Source of the DNA: JABWAN01 sp041918175
Lineage (GTDB): Bacteria; Zhuqueibacterota; Zhuqueibacteria; Zhuqueibacterales; Zhuqueibacteraceae
Direction: 5' to 3'
DNA: 64,000 nt
Assembly: GCA_041918175.1 (NCBI GenBank)
Contig: JAYRWE010000074.1
Span: forward strand, 12,387-76,386
Positions 52,261-60,904 of this stretch are shown here, piece after piece. Under the pieces are notes generated by a model, which ran no database searches, was not told the DNA's origin, and worked only from the letters and a program-made list of their open reading frames with translations. Position 1 is the stretch's first letter. Each line of letters opens with the position of its first letter. The position numbers were made by a program, and so were the translations under genes.

Positions 52261-53574
52261 ATGATCCCTCGCTACACCCGCCCCGAAATGGGCCGCATTT
52301 GGAGCGAAGAAAATAAATTCGCCGCGTGGCTGCAAGTGGAAGTGCTCGCTTGCGAAGCCCAAGCCCATCTCGGCATTGTGCCGCGCGAGGCGCTCGCGGC
52401 GATTAAAGAACGAGCGCAGTTTGATACGGCGCGCGTTTTAGAAATTGAAGAGACGGTGAAGCACGATGTCATCGCGTTTCTCACGAACGTGGCGGAACAC
52501 GTCGGGGCGGAGAGCCGCTTCATTCATCTCGGCATGACCTCTTCGGATTTGCTCGACACTGCGCTCGCGCTGCAAATTAAACAAGCGAGCGCTTTGATCT
52601 TTGATAAACTCGCCAAGCTGCAAGCGGCAATTCGCACACAAGCGCTCGCGCATCGCAATACCATTTGCATCGGACGCTCGCACGGCGTGCATGCGGAGCC
52701 GACGACTTTCGGCTTGAAAATGGCAATGTGGTATGCGGAAATCGGTCGTCAAATCGAGCGCTTCGAGCACGCAGTGAAGTCTGTCGCGGTTGGGAAAATT
52801 TCCGGCGCGGTGGGAACGTTCGCGCATATCGATCCTCGGGTAGAAGAATATGTGTGCGAAAAACTCGGACTGACGCCCGCGCCGATTTCCACGCAAATTG
52901 TGCAGCGCGATCGCCATGCGGAATTTATGAACACGCTCGCGCTCATTGCGGCCTCGCTCGAAAAATTCGCGACCGAGATTCGCAGTTTGCAACGCACGGA
53001 GATTTTAGAAGTCGAAGAGCCGTTTAGCAAAGGACAAAAAGGCTCATCGGCCATGCCGCACAAACGCAATCCCATCACGTGCGAGCGCATCGCGGGTCTC
53101 GCGCGTGTGCTGCGCGGGCATGCAGTCGCAGCAATGGAAAACGTTGCGCTCTGGCATGAACGCGACATCTCGCACAGTTCGGTCGAACGCATTGTTTTGC
53201 CCGACAGTCTTATTCTTGTGGATTACATGCTCCACCAGTTCACGCGCGTGGTCGAAGGCATGCACGTGTATCCCGAAAACATGCGCCGCAATCTCGAGCG
53301 CACACGCGGTTTGATTTTCTCGCAACAAGTGTTGCTCACGCTCACGCAGAAAGGCATGGCGCGCGAGGAAGCTTATCGTCTGGTACAGGAGCACGCGATG
53401 GGCGTGTGGCAGGCGCTTGATGGTCAAATCAACGCGACGGCGTTTCAAACGCGTTTGCAGAACGACGAAGCGGTGCGGCGTCATCTCAATGAACGCGAGT
53501 TGGAGCAGTGCTTTGATCTGCAAAAAAACTTGCGGCACGTTGACACGATTTTCAATAGACTGCAATTGGAGTAA
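52261..53574 (+). CDS. purB: Adenylosuccinate lyase
   Basis: 437 residues. Cleaves SAICAR to AICAR and adenylosuccinate to AMP in purine synthesis. The fumarase/aspartase-superfamily signature 'GSSAMPHKRNPITCERIAGL' is intact, with 'HLGMTSSDLLDTALALQ' and 'GRSHGVHAEPTTFGLK'. Start 'MIPRYTRPEMGRIWSEENKF' is the family N-terminus. purC follows after 45 bp. Confidence 0.96.
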   Translation: MIPRYTRPEMGRIWSEENKFAAWLQVEVLACEAQAHLGIVPREALAAIKERAQFDTARVLEIEETVKHDVIAFLTNVAEHVGAESRFIHLGMTSSDLLDTALALQIKQASALIFDKLAKLQAAIRTQALAHRNTICIGRSHGVHAEPTTFGLKMAMWYAEIGRQIERFEHAVKSVAVGKISGAVGTFAHIDPRVEEYVCEKLGLTPAPISTQIVQRDRHAEFMNTLALIAASLEKFATEIRSLQRTEILEVEEPFSKGQKGSSAMPHKRNPITCERIAGLARVLRGHAVAAMENVALWHERDISHSSVERIVLPDSLILVDYMLHQFTRVVEGMHVYPENMRRNLERTRGLIFSQQVLLTLTQKGMAREEAYRLVQEHAMGVWQALDGQINATAFQTRLQNDEAVRRHLNERELEQCFDLQKNLRHVDTIFNRLQLE

Positions 53575-53619
53575 AGGTTGAATAGCATGGCTGTACGGTG
53601 GTGTTAAAAGGAAACGGCA

Positions 53620-54339
53620 ATGGCTCTAAAGAAAAAAAAGAAGCTGTACGAAGGCAAAACCAAAACGTTGTTTGAAACCGAAGCGCCCGAGCAAATCATC
53701 ATCACCTTCCGCGATGATATTCAAGGCAACGGCGCGAAAGCAATCACCGTCCTCGGCAAAGGCGCGATTAACGGACAGATCTCGGGTTTTCTCTTTCGCG
53801 TGCTGGAAAGTTTTTTTGTGCCCACACACTTTCTTTCGCCCGCGGGCAAAGACAGTATGCTCGTGCGCCAACTCGAAATGATTCCGCTGCAATTCCTCAT
53901 GCACAACATCGCCAGCTCTTCATTTGCGCGGCGCACCGGCGCAAAAGAAGGCAAGCCCCTGGAAAAACCGGTGTTGGAATATTATCACAAAGCCGCGACG
54001 GCGCGCGACGCCGCCCTCAGTCGCAACGATACTCTATCGACCGGTTTCGTCAGTTCGAATGATTTGCGGCACATTGAACGCTGCGTGAGCAAAGCGAATG
54101 CGGTGTTGCGCGGCGTGTTTGATCGTCGCGGCCTCAAACTCGAAAGCTGCAAATTCGAATTTGGACGCGGCAAAAACCGCATCATGATCGGCGACGAGCT
54201 TTCGCTCGAAAACGTGCGCCTGCTCGATGCCAAAACGGGTGAGCGATTGTTGCCGAGCCGCGCCGCGAACGATCCTCGTGAAATGCAAAAACTTTATGAT
54301 GAAGCCGCGCGTAAAATTCTAACCGAATTTGAAAAATAA
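53620..54339 (+). CDS. purC: Phosphoribosylaminoimidazole-succinocarboxamide synthase
   Basis: 239 residues. Joins CAIR and aspartate with ATP to form SAICAR, the substrate of PurB. Signature blocks are 'LYEGKTKTLFETEAPEQII', 'ITVLGKGAINGQISGFLF', 'LECKFEFG'-like 'KLESCKFEFGRGKN' and 'IGDELSLENVRLLDAKTGE'. Ribosome site AAGGAAA eight bases before the ATG. Same strand and tight spacing with purB and psd. Confidence 0.95.
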   Translation: MALKKKKKLYEGKTKTLFETEAPEQIIITFRDDIQGNGAKAITVLGKGAINGQISGFLFRVLESFFVPTHFLSPAGKDSMLVRQLEMIPLQFLMHNIASSSFARRTGAKEGKPLEKPVLEYYHKAATARDAALSRNDTLSTGFVSSNDLRHIERCVSKANAVLRGVFDRRGLKLESCKFEFGRGKNRIMIGDELSLENVRLLDAKTGERLLPSRAANDPREMQKLYDEAARKILTEFEK

Positions 54340-54351
54340 AAAGGATCACCT

Positions 54352-55005
54352 GTGCATCGTGAGGGATACACCATCGTTTTGGCTTTAGTGATCGCAGCAT
54401 TGATTCTCACCGTGGCTTATCGTTTAATGGACGGCGGGCCGTGGCTGCGCGCCGGAAGCGTCGTGCTGTGGCTGCTGGCGGCTTTCTCCGCTTTTTTCTT
54501 TCGCGATCCCGAACGCCAAACGCCGAGTGGTGAAGGCAAGGTGATCGCGCCTGCGGACGGTCGTGTGATTGCAATTGAAGAAATTGAGGAGCCGGAATTT
54601 TTTCGCGGTAAGGCCAAACGCATCAGCATTTTTCTTTCGGTGTTTAATGTTCACGTCAACCGCGCGCCGGTTTCGGGCGAGGTGAAACTTATGCGGTATC
54701 AACCCGGACGATTTCATGTCGCCTCGTTGCCGGAAGCTTCGGTGGAGAACGAGCAATCGATCATCGGCGTCGAATCGCCCTGGGGCAAGGTGTTGTTCAA
54801 ACAAATCGCCGGACTCATTGCGCGACGCATTGTGTGCGATCTGCGAGAGGGCCATCGCGTGCAAAGCGGAGAACGGTTCGGCATCATCAAATTCGGCTCG
54901 CGCATGGAAGTGTATCTGCCGCTCAATGCGGAAATCAAAATTCGTTTGCGCGAGAAGGTTCGAGCCGGTGAAAGTATTATAGGAGAACTAAGAAATGCGA
55001 AATAA
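54352..55005 (+). CDS. psd: Phosphatidylserine decarboxylase proenzyme
   Basis: 217 residues from a GTG at 54352 preceded by AAGGA. Makes phosphatidylethanolamine in the inner membrane. The short class: N-terminal membrane segments (TIVLALVIAALILTVAY and SVVLWLLAAFSAFFF), core 'GKVIAPADGRVIAIEE', 'SIFLSVFNVHVNRAPVSG', and the self-cleavage motif FGSRME where Ser183 becomes the pyruvoyl group. It overlaps pssA by 11 bp, so the two phospholipid enzymes are translationally coupled. Confidence 0.95.
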   Translation: MHREGYTIVLALVIAALILTVAYRLMDGGPWLRAGSVVLWLLAAFSAFFFRDPERQTPSGEGKVIAPADGRVIAIEEIEEPEFFRGKAKRISIFLSVFNVHVNRAPVSGEVKLMRYQPGRFHVASLPEASVENEQSIIGVESPWGKVLFKQIAGLIARRIVCDLREGHRVQSGERFGIIKFGSRMEVYLPLNAEIKIRLREKVRAGESIIGELRNAK

Positions 55006-55735
55006 ACGTGCGCTCGCTCCCAACCTGATGACGGTGCTCAATCTACTATGCGGCTTTCTCTCCGTGGTGTTTGCGTATAAAGGCAACTATCCGATGAGCG
55101 CGTGGCTCATCATCATGGCCGGCATCTTCGACGTGCTCGACGGCAAGATCGCGCGCTTCACCGCGGGCCATTCCGATTTCGGCATTCAATTCGATTCGCT
55201 CGCGGACGTGGTTTCGTTCGGCGTGGCGCCCGCGTTTTTGATTTACACGTCTCAAATGCGCAGACTCGAACCGGAGCCGCTCGGCCTGCTCTTCAGTTTT
55301 CTTCCGCTCGCGGCCGGCGCGATTCGCCTCGCGCGTTTCAACACCATGGCTTCGCCCGCGGAAAAACGCAACTTCACCGGCATGCCCATTCCTGCCTCTG
55401 CCGGCTTGCTTTGTTCCTACGTGCTCTTCTGTAATCATTTTTGGGGCGAGATGCGCTTCCCCGGTTTCAGCGCGTTATTGCTGATGCTCGCCGCGTTCTT
55501 GATGGTCTCCACCATTCCCTTCGAAGCCATGCCGAAATTTTCGCTGCAACGCGGCAAACAAAACACGCGCTTGATCGTGCTGCTCGTCATGGCCATCGGC
55601 TTGATCGTCGTCTTCCCCGAGTGGGCGCTCTTTCCGGTCGCGCTGATTTATATTTTGATGCAACTCAGTCGCGCCGCGTATCATTTCGTGCGCGATGAAG
55701 ACGAAGTGCCGGATGTTTCGATGGGGAAGAGGTGA
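54995..55735 (+). CDS. pssA: CDP-diacylglycerol-serine O-phosphatidyltransferase
   Basis: 246 residues, polytopic. Makes phosphatidylserine, the substrate of Psd. The CDP-alcohol phosphotransferase motif is complete: 'DVLDGKIARFTAGHSDFG' continuing to DSLADVVSFG, with the metal-binding aspartates. About eight hydrophobic segments; a short charged tail. Begins inside the psd gene. Confidence 0.95.
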   Translation: MRNKRALAPNLMTVLNLLCGFLSVVFAYKGNYPMSAWLIIMAGIFDVLDGKIARFTAGHSDFGIQFDSLADVVSFGVAPAFLIYTSQMRRLEPEPLGLLFSFLPLAAGAIRLARFNTMASPAEKRNFTGMPIPASAGLLCSYVLFCNHFWGEMRFPGFSALLLMLAAFLMVSTIPFEAMPKFSLQRGKQNTRLIVLLVMAIGLIVVFPEWALFPVALIYILMQLSRAAYHFVRDEDEVPDVSMGKR

Positions 55736-55758
55736 AAGTTTTCATCTAGGGGAGCCGT

Positions 55759-56229
55759 ATGCTGTTCGCCGTTGACACCTCGACATTGATCGTATTGCGT
55801 GAACTTGATTGGATAGATTTGTGCATTCAGGCGGGCCACCAATTTATTTGGCCGTCAAGTGTCACGGAAGAGTTGGAGGGCCAGAGAAGCAAGAATCAAA
55901 AGCTCTTGCGCCTCCTTGCCACGCAGGAGGCGATAGAGCAAGCACCACAGCAACCTCTGCGCATTGAAGAAATCTCACAAGCCGATGCCGATGTTATTGC
56001 GGTGGCGCGTGAGCAGCAAGCAACGATTTTGTCGGAAGATATTCTCTTGCGCAAAAAAGCCGAACGCACTGGAGTGTCAGCTATCGCGTTAGCTTCGTTT
56101 TGCGTTTTGCTCTATCAAAGTGGCTTCTTTTCAAGGGATGAATGCTTTGCTCGTTTGAAAACTATGTTTGAAAAAAGATTCATTTCACAAACAACGTATC
56201 GACAGTTGTTATTGGGACTGAGATTATGA
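55759..56229 (+). CDS. PIN-domain (VapC-like) putative toxin
   Basis: 156 residues. PIN fold: Asp6 in 'LFAVDTSTLIVLRELDWI', acidic Glu residues in SVTEELEG, and 'ATILSEDILLRKKAERTGVS' with the third acidic position. Family members are RNases that cut tRNA or rRNA. AGGGGAGC upstream of the ATG. Its stop overlaps the ATG of the next gene (ATGA). Confidence 0.8.
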   Translation: MLFAVDTSTLIVLRELDWIDLCIQAGHQFIWPSSVTEELEGQRSKNQKLLRLLATQEAIEQAPQQPLRIEEISQADADVIAVAREQQATILSEDILLRKKAERTGVSAIALASFCVLLYQSGFFSRDECFARLKTMFEKRFISQTTYRQLLLGLRL

Positions 56230-56549
56230 ACCAAACTTTCACTTTACCGCAAAACCTCGCCTCCGATATAGAAAGGCTCAAAGGCGTTTTGGGGCTAGAA
56301 AACCTCGAAACGACCATAGAGTATTTGCTCAAGTCTGCGGTGTCGCGTGAAAGGGTGTTGGGCGTGGTGAAATCTTATCAAAACCAACAAAAGACTCTGC
56401 GCCAGTGCGCAGAAGCTTTGAATGTTGAATTGGATGAAATGATCGAAATTTTGCGGGAGCACGGCGTCGCGTTTCACCATGATGATCTCTCGCAACAATT
56501 GGAAGTCGTGAATCGGCTAACGCAACGGATGCAAACCGCGCAGGCGTGA
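56226..56549 (+). CDS. Putative antitoxin paired with the PIN-domain protein
   Basis: 107 residues, all-helical, not recognised with certainty. The layout 'LPQNLASDIERLKGVLGLEN' followed by 'LRQCAEALNVELDEMIEILR' suggests an N-terminal dimerisation part and a helix-turn-helix-like middle similar to UPF0175 antitoxins. Overlap with the PIN gene supports pairing. Confidence 0.55.
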   Translation: MNQTFTLPQNLASDIERLKGVLGLENLETTIEYLLKSAVSRERVLGVVKSYQNQQKTLRQCAEALNVELDEMIEILREHGVAFHHDDLSQQLEVVNRLTQRMQTAQA

Positions 56550-56605
56550 GTTGGTGCGGCGAAGCGGCTCAAACGGCGAAATTTGAAACAGAGGACATCT
56601 CTTTC

Positions 56606-56845
56606 GTGAAAGCCCAAATCCACATCACCCTCAAGCCCGGCATTCTCGATCCGCAGGGCAAAACCATTCAGCACGCGCTCGGCACGCTCGGCTTCGAGGG
56701 CATTGCGGAGGTGCGCGTGGGCAAGCTCATTGAACTCTCACTCGACGGCATGCCGCTCGAACGCGCTCGCGTTGTAGTTGAAGAAGCCTGCCAAAAGCTT
56801 CTCGCCAATCCGGTGATCGAAAACTACAGCGTCAGCTTTGAATGA
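56606..56845 (+). CDS. purS: Phosphoribosylformylglycinamidine synthase subunit PurS
   Basis: 79 residues from a GTG at 56606 (GAGGA twelve bases upstream). The frame is open to 56546 but the added 20 residues are unlike the family. Core: 'IHITLKPGILDPQGKTIQHA', then LGFEGIAEVRVGKLIEL. PurS bridges PurQ and PurL in the FGAM synthase complex. PurL is not in this window. Confidence 0.92.
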   Translation: MKAQIHITLKPGILDPQGKTIQHALGTLGFEGIAEVRVGKLIELSLDGMPLERARVVVEEACQKLLANPVIENYSVSFE

Positions 56846-56891
56846 TTACTGCGCGGAACATAAAACAGATTTCATTTCCGCCCTCTCGTGT

Positions 56892-56964
56892 TGTCATTCA
56901 GAAAGAATACTTTTAAGCGCTGGGCAGTATCTCCGGTGAGTAAAAAGATTCCTTCTGAATGACA
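56892..56964 (-). repeat. 73-bp palindromic element, copy B, between purS and purQ
   Basis: TGTCATTCAGAAAGAATACT opens and AAGATTCCTTCTGAATGACA closes it. The core matches the other copies in inverse orientation (CTGGGCAGTATCTCCGG). It would fold into a long hairpin in the pur mRNA. Confidence 0.85.
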
Positions 56965-57000
56965 GGGACGAGGGGCGACTTAAAAAACAGCGGACTCTTC

Positions 57001-57693
57001 ATGCGCTTCGGCATCATTGTCTTTCCCGGCTCGAATTGCGATCATGATTGCTATCACGTGCTCAAACACGTGCTCGCGCAAGACACGCGTTTTATTTGGC
57101 ACAAAGAACATACGCTCGGCGAGTTGGATGCGGTTGTTCTTCCCGGCGGCTTTTCTTACGGCGATTATCTCCGCACGGGCGCCCTCGCACGCTTCGCGCC
57201 CGTGATGGAAGAAGTGATTCACTTCGCGCACGCAGGCGGCATCGTCATCGGCATTTGCAACGGCTTTCAAATTCTCTGTGAAGCCGGCTTGCTCCCCGGC
57301 GTGCTCATGCGCAATGCGCATCTGCGTTTTGCTTCCCAGCAAGTTTACCTCAAAGTTGAAAACAACAACACGCGCTTCACGCGCGGCATTCGTCAGCCCG
57401 TGCTCAAAATGCCCATCGCGCACGGCGACGGCAATTACTTCGCGCCGCCGGAGGTCGTGCAGCAGCTTGAAGCAAATCATCAAATCTTGTTTCGTTATTG
57501 CACTGCGAACGGCGACATTGTAAACGCAGCCAATCCCAATGGTGCGACGGCAAACATCGCGGGCATCGTGAACGAACACGGCAATGTGATGGGCCTCATG
57601 CCGCATCCTGAGCGCGCCGCGGAGGCGCTGCTCGGCTCCGATGATGGCTTGCAGATTTTTCAAGCGGTGTTGTGTGCGCCCACTCAATCATAG
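57001..57693 (+). CDS. purQ: Phosphoribosylformylglycinamidine synthase subunit PurQ
   Basis: 230 residues from the ATG at 57001; an earlier in-frame ATG lies next to the palindromic repeat and adds 14 unlikely residues. Class I glutamine amidotransferase: 'FGIIVFPGSNCDHDCYHV', nucleophile Cys86 in 'GICNGFQILCEAGLLPG', and the His/Glu pair in GLMPHPERA. It feeds ammonia to PurL. Confidence 0.95.
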   Translation: MRFGIIVFPGSNCDHDCYHVLKHVLAQDTRFIWHKEHTLGELDAVVLPGGFSYGDYLRTGALARFAPVMEEVIHFAHAGGIVIGICNGFQILCEAGLLPGVLMRNAHLRFASQQVYLKVENNNTRFTRGIRQPVLKMPIAHGDGNYFAPPEVVQQLEANHQILFRYCTANGDIVNAANPNGATANIAGIVNEHGNVMGLMPHPERAAEALLGSDDGLQIFQAVLCAPTQS

Positions 57694-57872
57694 CTTCGCT
57701 TAACTGGACTTTATCCATTTGAAGACAAACCGCCGTTTTTTTTCATGACTGGCGCTTTCTCTTCGTGGGAGTGCGTTGATGGTTTGCCAAACTGAGAGGG
57801 CAGGCATGAGTTTATCTTTCGCAGAAAGGCCACGCGCTACAACGACTACCTGAATCATTTCTCACACGCGCC

Positions 57873-58232
57873 ATGACCATGCCCGCGCACAATTCAAAAC
57901 ACCTTCGCCTCCTCCCTCCACATTTTGCCGTCGGCGTTGTTCTCGTGGCGACCACGTGTTTAGCGCAAAGCTTCGAGCGCCACGTGAGCGGTGTCCCGTT
58001 TGAATATGGCGGCACGCCGCAAACGCCTCGCTTCGAACTCCGCACGCATTTCTATCACGGCCTCGACGTACACAATTGGTTTCAGTTTCTCGACATCGAC
58101 GCGGACGGCGATTTCGATCTCTACCACGACAACGGCGCGAGCGGCATGACATTGCAGCGCAACCTCGGCACGCGCGCGCAGGCGCAACTTGCGCTCGCGG
58201 AAGCCACGGTTAAGGTTTTGTTTATGCCTTAG
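57873..58232 (+). pseudogene. Truncated FG-GAP/VCBS-repeat secreted protein
   Basis: A 119-codon frame with a signal peptide (FAVGVVLVATTCLAQ) and one FG-GAP-like calcium-binding loop (FLDIDADGDFDLYHDNGASG). Family members have many such repeats and run to hundreds of residues; here the frame changes character after the first and stops. I read it as the 5' remnant of a deleted gene, though a very short exported protein cannot be excluded. The rest of 57694-58456 holds nothing else I can support. Confidence 0.5.
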
Positions 58233-58456
58233 CAGCTTCAGCCGGATTTTTTCAAGCGCAACCTACGCGAGCGAAAAAAAATATGAGCATGCGCGCGCTT
58301 CGCGGTTTGATCAAATCACACGGCGTGTTTGTGTCATTCTTGCGCTTCGTGAAATTCGGCTTGCGCTTAAACGCAAAGTCTGTCATTTTAAAAATTATAA
58401 TTCACGCCGGCATTGCCGGACTTGTGTTGCATCATCTCACTCACGGGAGAGATAGG

Positions 58457-60019
58457 ATGAAGAAACACGTACTCGCGTTGTTTTTGGGCGTGCTTGCGTC
58501 ATTGAGCCTAGCGCAGGAGAAGGTCGATTTAGCCATGATGGGCCGTATTCGCGGCGAAGGCTTTAATAACTCGCAAGCGATGGACATTGCATGGCAATTA
58601 ACCGACGTGCATGGCCCGCGCCTCACCGGCTCGCCTTATTTGCGCGGTGCGCAAGAATGGGCGCGCGACAAATTCAAAGAGTGGGGCTTGGTCAATTCCC
58701 AGCTCGAACCATGGGGCACGTTCGGTCGCGGTTGGATGGTGGAAAAATTTTCGATGGAGTTGGTGGAGCCGAAGTATGCGCCGCTGTATGGCTATCCCAA
58801 AGCGTGGACCGGCAGCACGAACGGCGAGATCGTCGGCACGCCGGTTTATGTGAAAGCCACCACCGAGGCCGATCTCGAAAAATACAAAGGCAAACTCAAA
58901 GGCGCGATCGTGCTCACGCGCGTGCCCGAGGAGCCGAAGTTGAATGACGTGGCCGATGTCGATCGCTACGACGAAAAGAAATTGGCGGAGCTTGCAATGG
59001 CGCCGGACCCGGGCGCACGCAATGAATTTGCCGGACGCATGGAAGAATTTCGGCGCATGCGTGCGCTGGCAGAAAAGGCCGAGAAATTTTTCAAAGACGA
59101 AGGCGTCGCAGTGTTGCTCGAACCGAGTCGTGAGCATGACTATGGCACGTTCGATGTGCAAGGCGGTGGCTCGCGCAACGTCGGCGCGGCGATCCCCTTA
59201 CCCGCGATCGCAATGTCGGGTGAGCATTATGCGCGGCTCGTGCGCATGACGGAAAAAGGTATTCCGATCAAAGTCGCGATCAACGTCAAGAATAAATTTT
59301 TCGAACAAGACTCGTTGGGTTATAATGTCGTCGCGGAGATTGCGGGCACGGACAAGAAGTTGAAAGATGAGATCGTGATGCTCGGCGGGCATTTGGATTC
59401 ATGGCATGGCGGCACGGGCGCGACGGATAACGCTGCGGGTTGCACTGTCGCGATGGAAGCTGTGCGCATTCTCAAAGCGCTCAACGTACAACCGCGGCGC
59501 ACCATCCGCGTTGCGCTTTGGAGCGGCGAAGAGCAGGGCTTGCTCGGCTCGCGTGGGTATGTGGAAAAACATTTTGCGGATCGCAAGAGCATGGCGCTCA
59601 AGCCGGAGCATGATCGTTTCGCGGCTTATTTCAACATGGATAACGGCACGGGCAAATTTCGCGGCGTGTATTTGCAAGAGAACCACGCCGTGCGCCCGAT
59701 CTTCGAAGAATGGCTCAAGCCGTTTCATGATCTCGGCGCGACCACGCTGACGACGCGCAACACCGGCGGCACGGACCATCTCGCGTTCGACGCCGTCGGG
59801 CTGCCCGGCTTTCAATTCATCCAAGATGCCGTGGAATATCGTAGCCGCACGCATCATTCAAACTTCGACGTGTACGATCAACTTTCGAAGAGCGATTTGA
59901 TGCAGGCTTCCGTGATCATGGCCGCGTTCGTTTACAATGCCGCTATGCGCGAAGAGAAGCTACCGCGCAAAGAACTGCCCAAACCGGAATCGCCCACGCA
60001 AACCACGATGCGGTTTTGA
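58457..60019 (+). CDS. M28-family zinc metallopeptidase, exported
   Basis: 520 residues from the ATG at 58457 (GGGAG eleven bases upstream). Signal peptide ends in LSLAQ. A PA-type insert ('LKGAIVLTRVPEE' region) precedes the catalytic domain. The five M28 zinc ligands and catalytic Glu are in place: His312 (GGHLDSW), Asp324 (GATDNAAG), Glu358-Glu359 (SGEEQG), Asp395 (NMDNG) and His466 (SRTHHSNFD). Likely an aminopeptidase or carboxypeptidase acting on peptides outside the cytoplasm. A terminator lies 100 bp downstream. Confidence 0.92.
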   Translation: MKKHVLALFLGVLASLSLAQEKVDLAMMGRIRGEGFNNSQAMDIAWQLTDVHGPRLTGSPYLRGAQEWARDKFKEWGLVNSQLEPWGTFGRGWMVEKFSMELVEPKYAPLYGYPKAWTGSTNGEIVGTPVYVKATTEADLEKYKGKLKGAIVLTRVPEEPKLNDVADVDRYDEKKLAELAMAPDPGARNEFAGRMEEFRRMRALAEKAEKFFKDEGVAVLLEPSREHDYGTFDVQGGGSRNVGAAIPLPAIAMSGEHYARLVRMTEKGIPIKVAINVKNKFFEQDSLGYNVVAEIAGTDKKLKDEIVMLGGHLDSWHGGTGATDNAAGCTVAMEAVRILKALNVQPRRTIRVALWSGEEQGLLGSRGYVEKHFADRKSMALKPEHDRFAAYFNMDNGTGKFRGVYLQENHAVRPIFEEWLKPFHDLGATTLTTRNTGGTDHLAFDAVGLPGFQFIQDAVEYRSRTHHSNFDVYDQLSKSDLMQASVIMAAFVYNAAMREEKLPRKELPKPESPTQTTMRF

Positions 60020-60026
60020 GTGAGAG

Positions 60027-60096
60027 CGTTTGTGGTGATGCCTTTAAGCATATATTGCGAATTAGCCTCGAACGCCTGAAGGCGTTACTACGAACG
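60027..60096. repeat. GTAGTA double-hairpin repeat (left arm diverged)
   Basis: CGTTTGTGGTGATGCCTTTA at the left; AACGCCTGAAGGCGTTACTA then CGAACG at the right. Same design as 50181-50246 and 62682-62750. Confidence 0.75.
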
Positions 60097-60120
60097 CATA
60101 GAGTGCTTTACAAATATTGC

Positions 60121-60152
60121 AAGCCGGCGTTTACGCAACGCCGGCTTTTTTT
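60121..60152 (+). terminator. Rho-independent terminator after the M28 peptidase gene
   Basis: AAGCCGGCGTT and AACGCCGGCTT form an 11-bp GC-rich stem around a 5-base loop (TACGC), followed by seven T residues. Confidence 0.9.
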
Positions 60153-60171
60153 ATTTTTAAAGAGAAAAAAC

Positions 60172-60714
60172 TCAGGCGAGCGGCAAGGCGATTTGCCGGC
60201 GGAGAAGATCCTGGCGCAGAGCGTGTTTACCGCTGGCGGGCAAACGCTTGCGCACTTCGAAGGAGGAAAGATCGCGACGGTCGCGGGTGAGCGTGCGGCG
60301 CTTGACGAGCGTGAGAAAGCTTTTGATGCCGCGCGCTTCGCGTTGGTGATTCAACTCTTGAAAGAAGTCGTAGTATTCCGGGGTGATGATGGCCAAGCGC
60401 AACAATTCGCGCAGGCCGGGAGTGTCGAGAAAATCTTCGCGCAGGTCTTCCAAGCAGCGCAGCCGGCGGATTTGATAGCGCCGCGCTTCATAATTCTGCT
60501 GCAAATATTCCGTGAGCCTTTCCACGCGCGCTTCATAAGGCCGCACTGCGTATTTTTTATAGCCGTGCGCGAATTCGTCGGCGCTGACGTAGATGCGCAC
60601 GTGCTCCGCGAAATCGAACGCGATGCGGATGTATTCTTTGTGACCGGCGTGTAACGTATCGAAGGTGCCGCCGATCGTGGCGATGCACTCCGAAGTTCTA
60701 TTGAATGGCAGCAC
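60172..60714 (-). CDS. Cytidylyltransferase-family protein, pantetheine-phosphate adenylyltransferase-like
   Basis: 180 residues. The nucleotidyltransferase HxGH motif is in 'IATIGGTFDTLHAGHKEYI', and the second site 'DLSSFEVRKRLP' replaces the usual S-S-T-x-I-R. The layout resembles archaeal/eukaryotic-type phosphopantetheine adenylyltransferase more than bacterial CoaD. The substrate is therefore uncertain. No neighbouring coenzyme A genes. Confidence 0.8.
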   Translation of the reverse strand: MLPFNRTSECIATIGGTFDTLHAGHKEYIRIAFDFAEHVRIYVSADEFAHGYKKYAVRPYEARVERLTEYLQQNYEARRYQIRRLRCLEDLREDFLDTPGLRELLRLAIITPEYYDFFQELNHQREARGIKSFLTLVKRRTLTRDRRDLSSFEVRKRLPASGKHALRQDLLRRQIALPLA

Positions 60715-60833
60715 GCGAAAAATCCTGTTACGGTGTTATGCTCTACTTGCATATCGGGCTTCCTATCCTTGCAAGTTTCGTTTGCAATGCGCTGTAATAT
60801 ACGCGCGCTGCATGCCGGACGCAGAGAATGCCG

Positions 60834-60881
60834 AAAAAAAAAAACGCCCGTGCAACTTTGCGCTGCACGGGCGTTTTTTTT
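60834..60881. terminator. Bidirectional intrinsic terminator
   Basis: CGCCCGTGCA and TGCACGGGCG form a 10-bp stem with a 9-base loop, flanked by an A-run on the left (11 A) and a T-run on the right (8 T), so it can act on both strands. On the minus strand it ends the subtilisin transcript, 24 bp past its stop codon. Confidence 0.9.
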
Positions 60882-60904
60882 CTTCGAAAAAAATGGCGAG
60901 GAGC

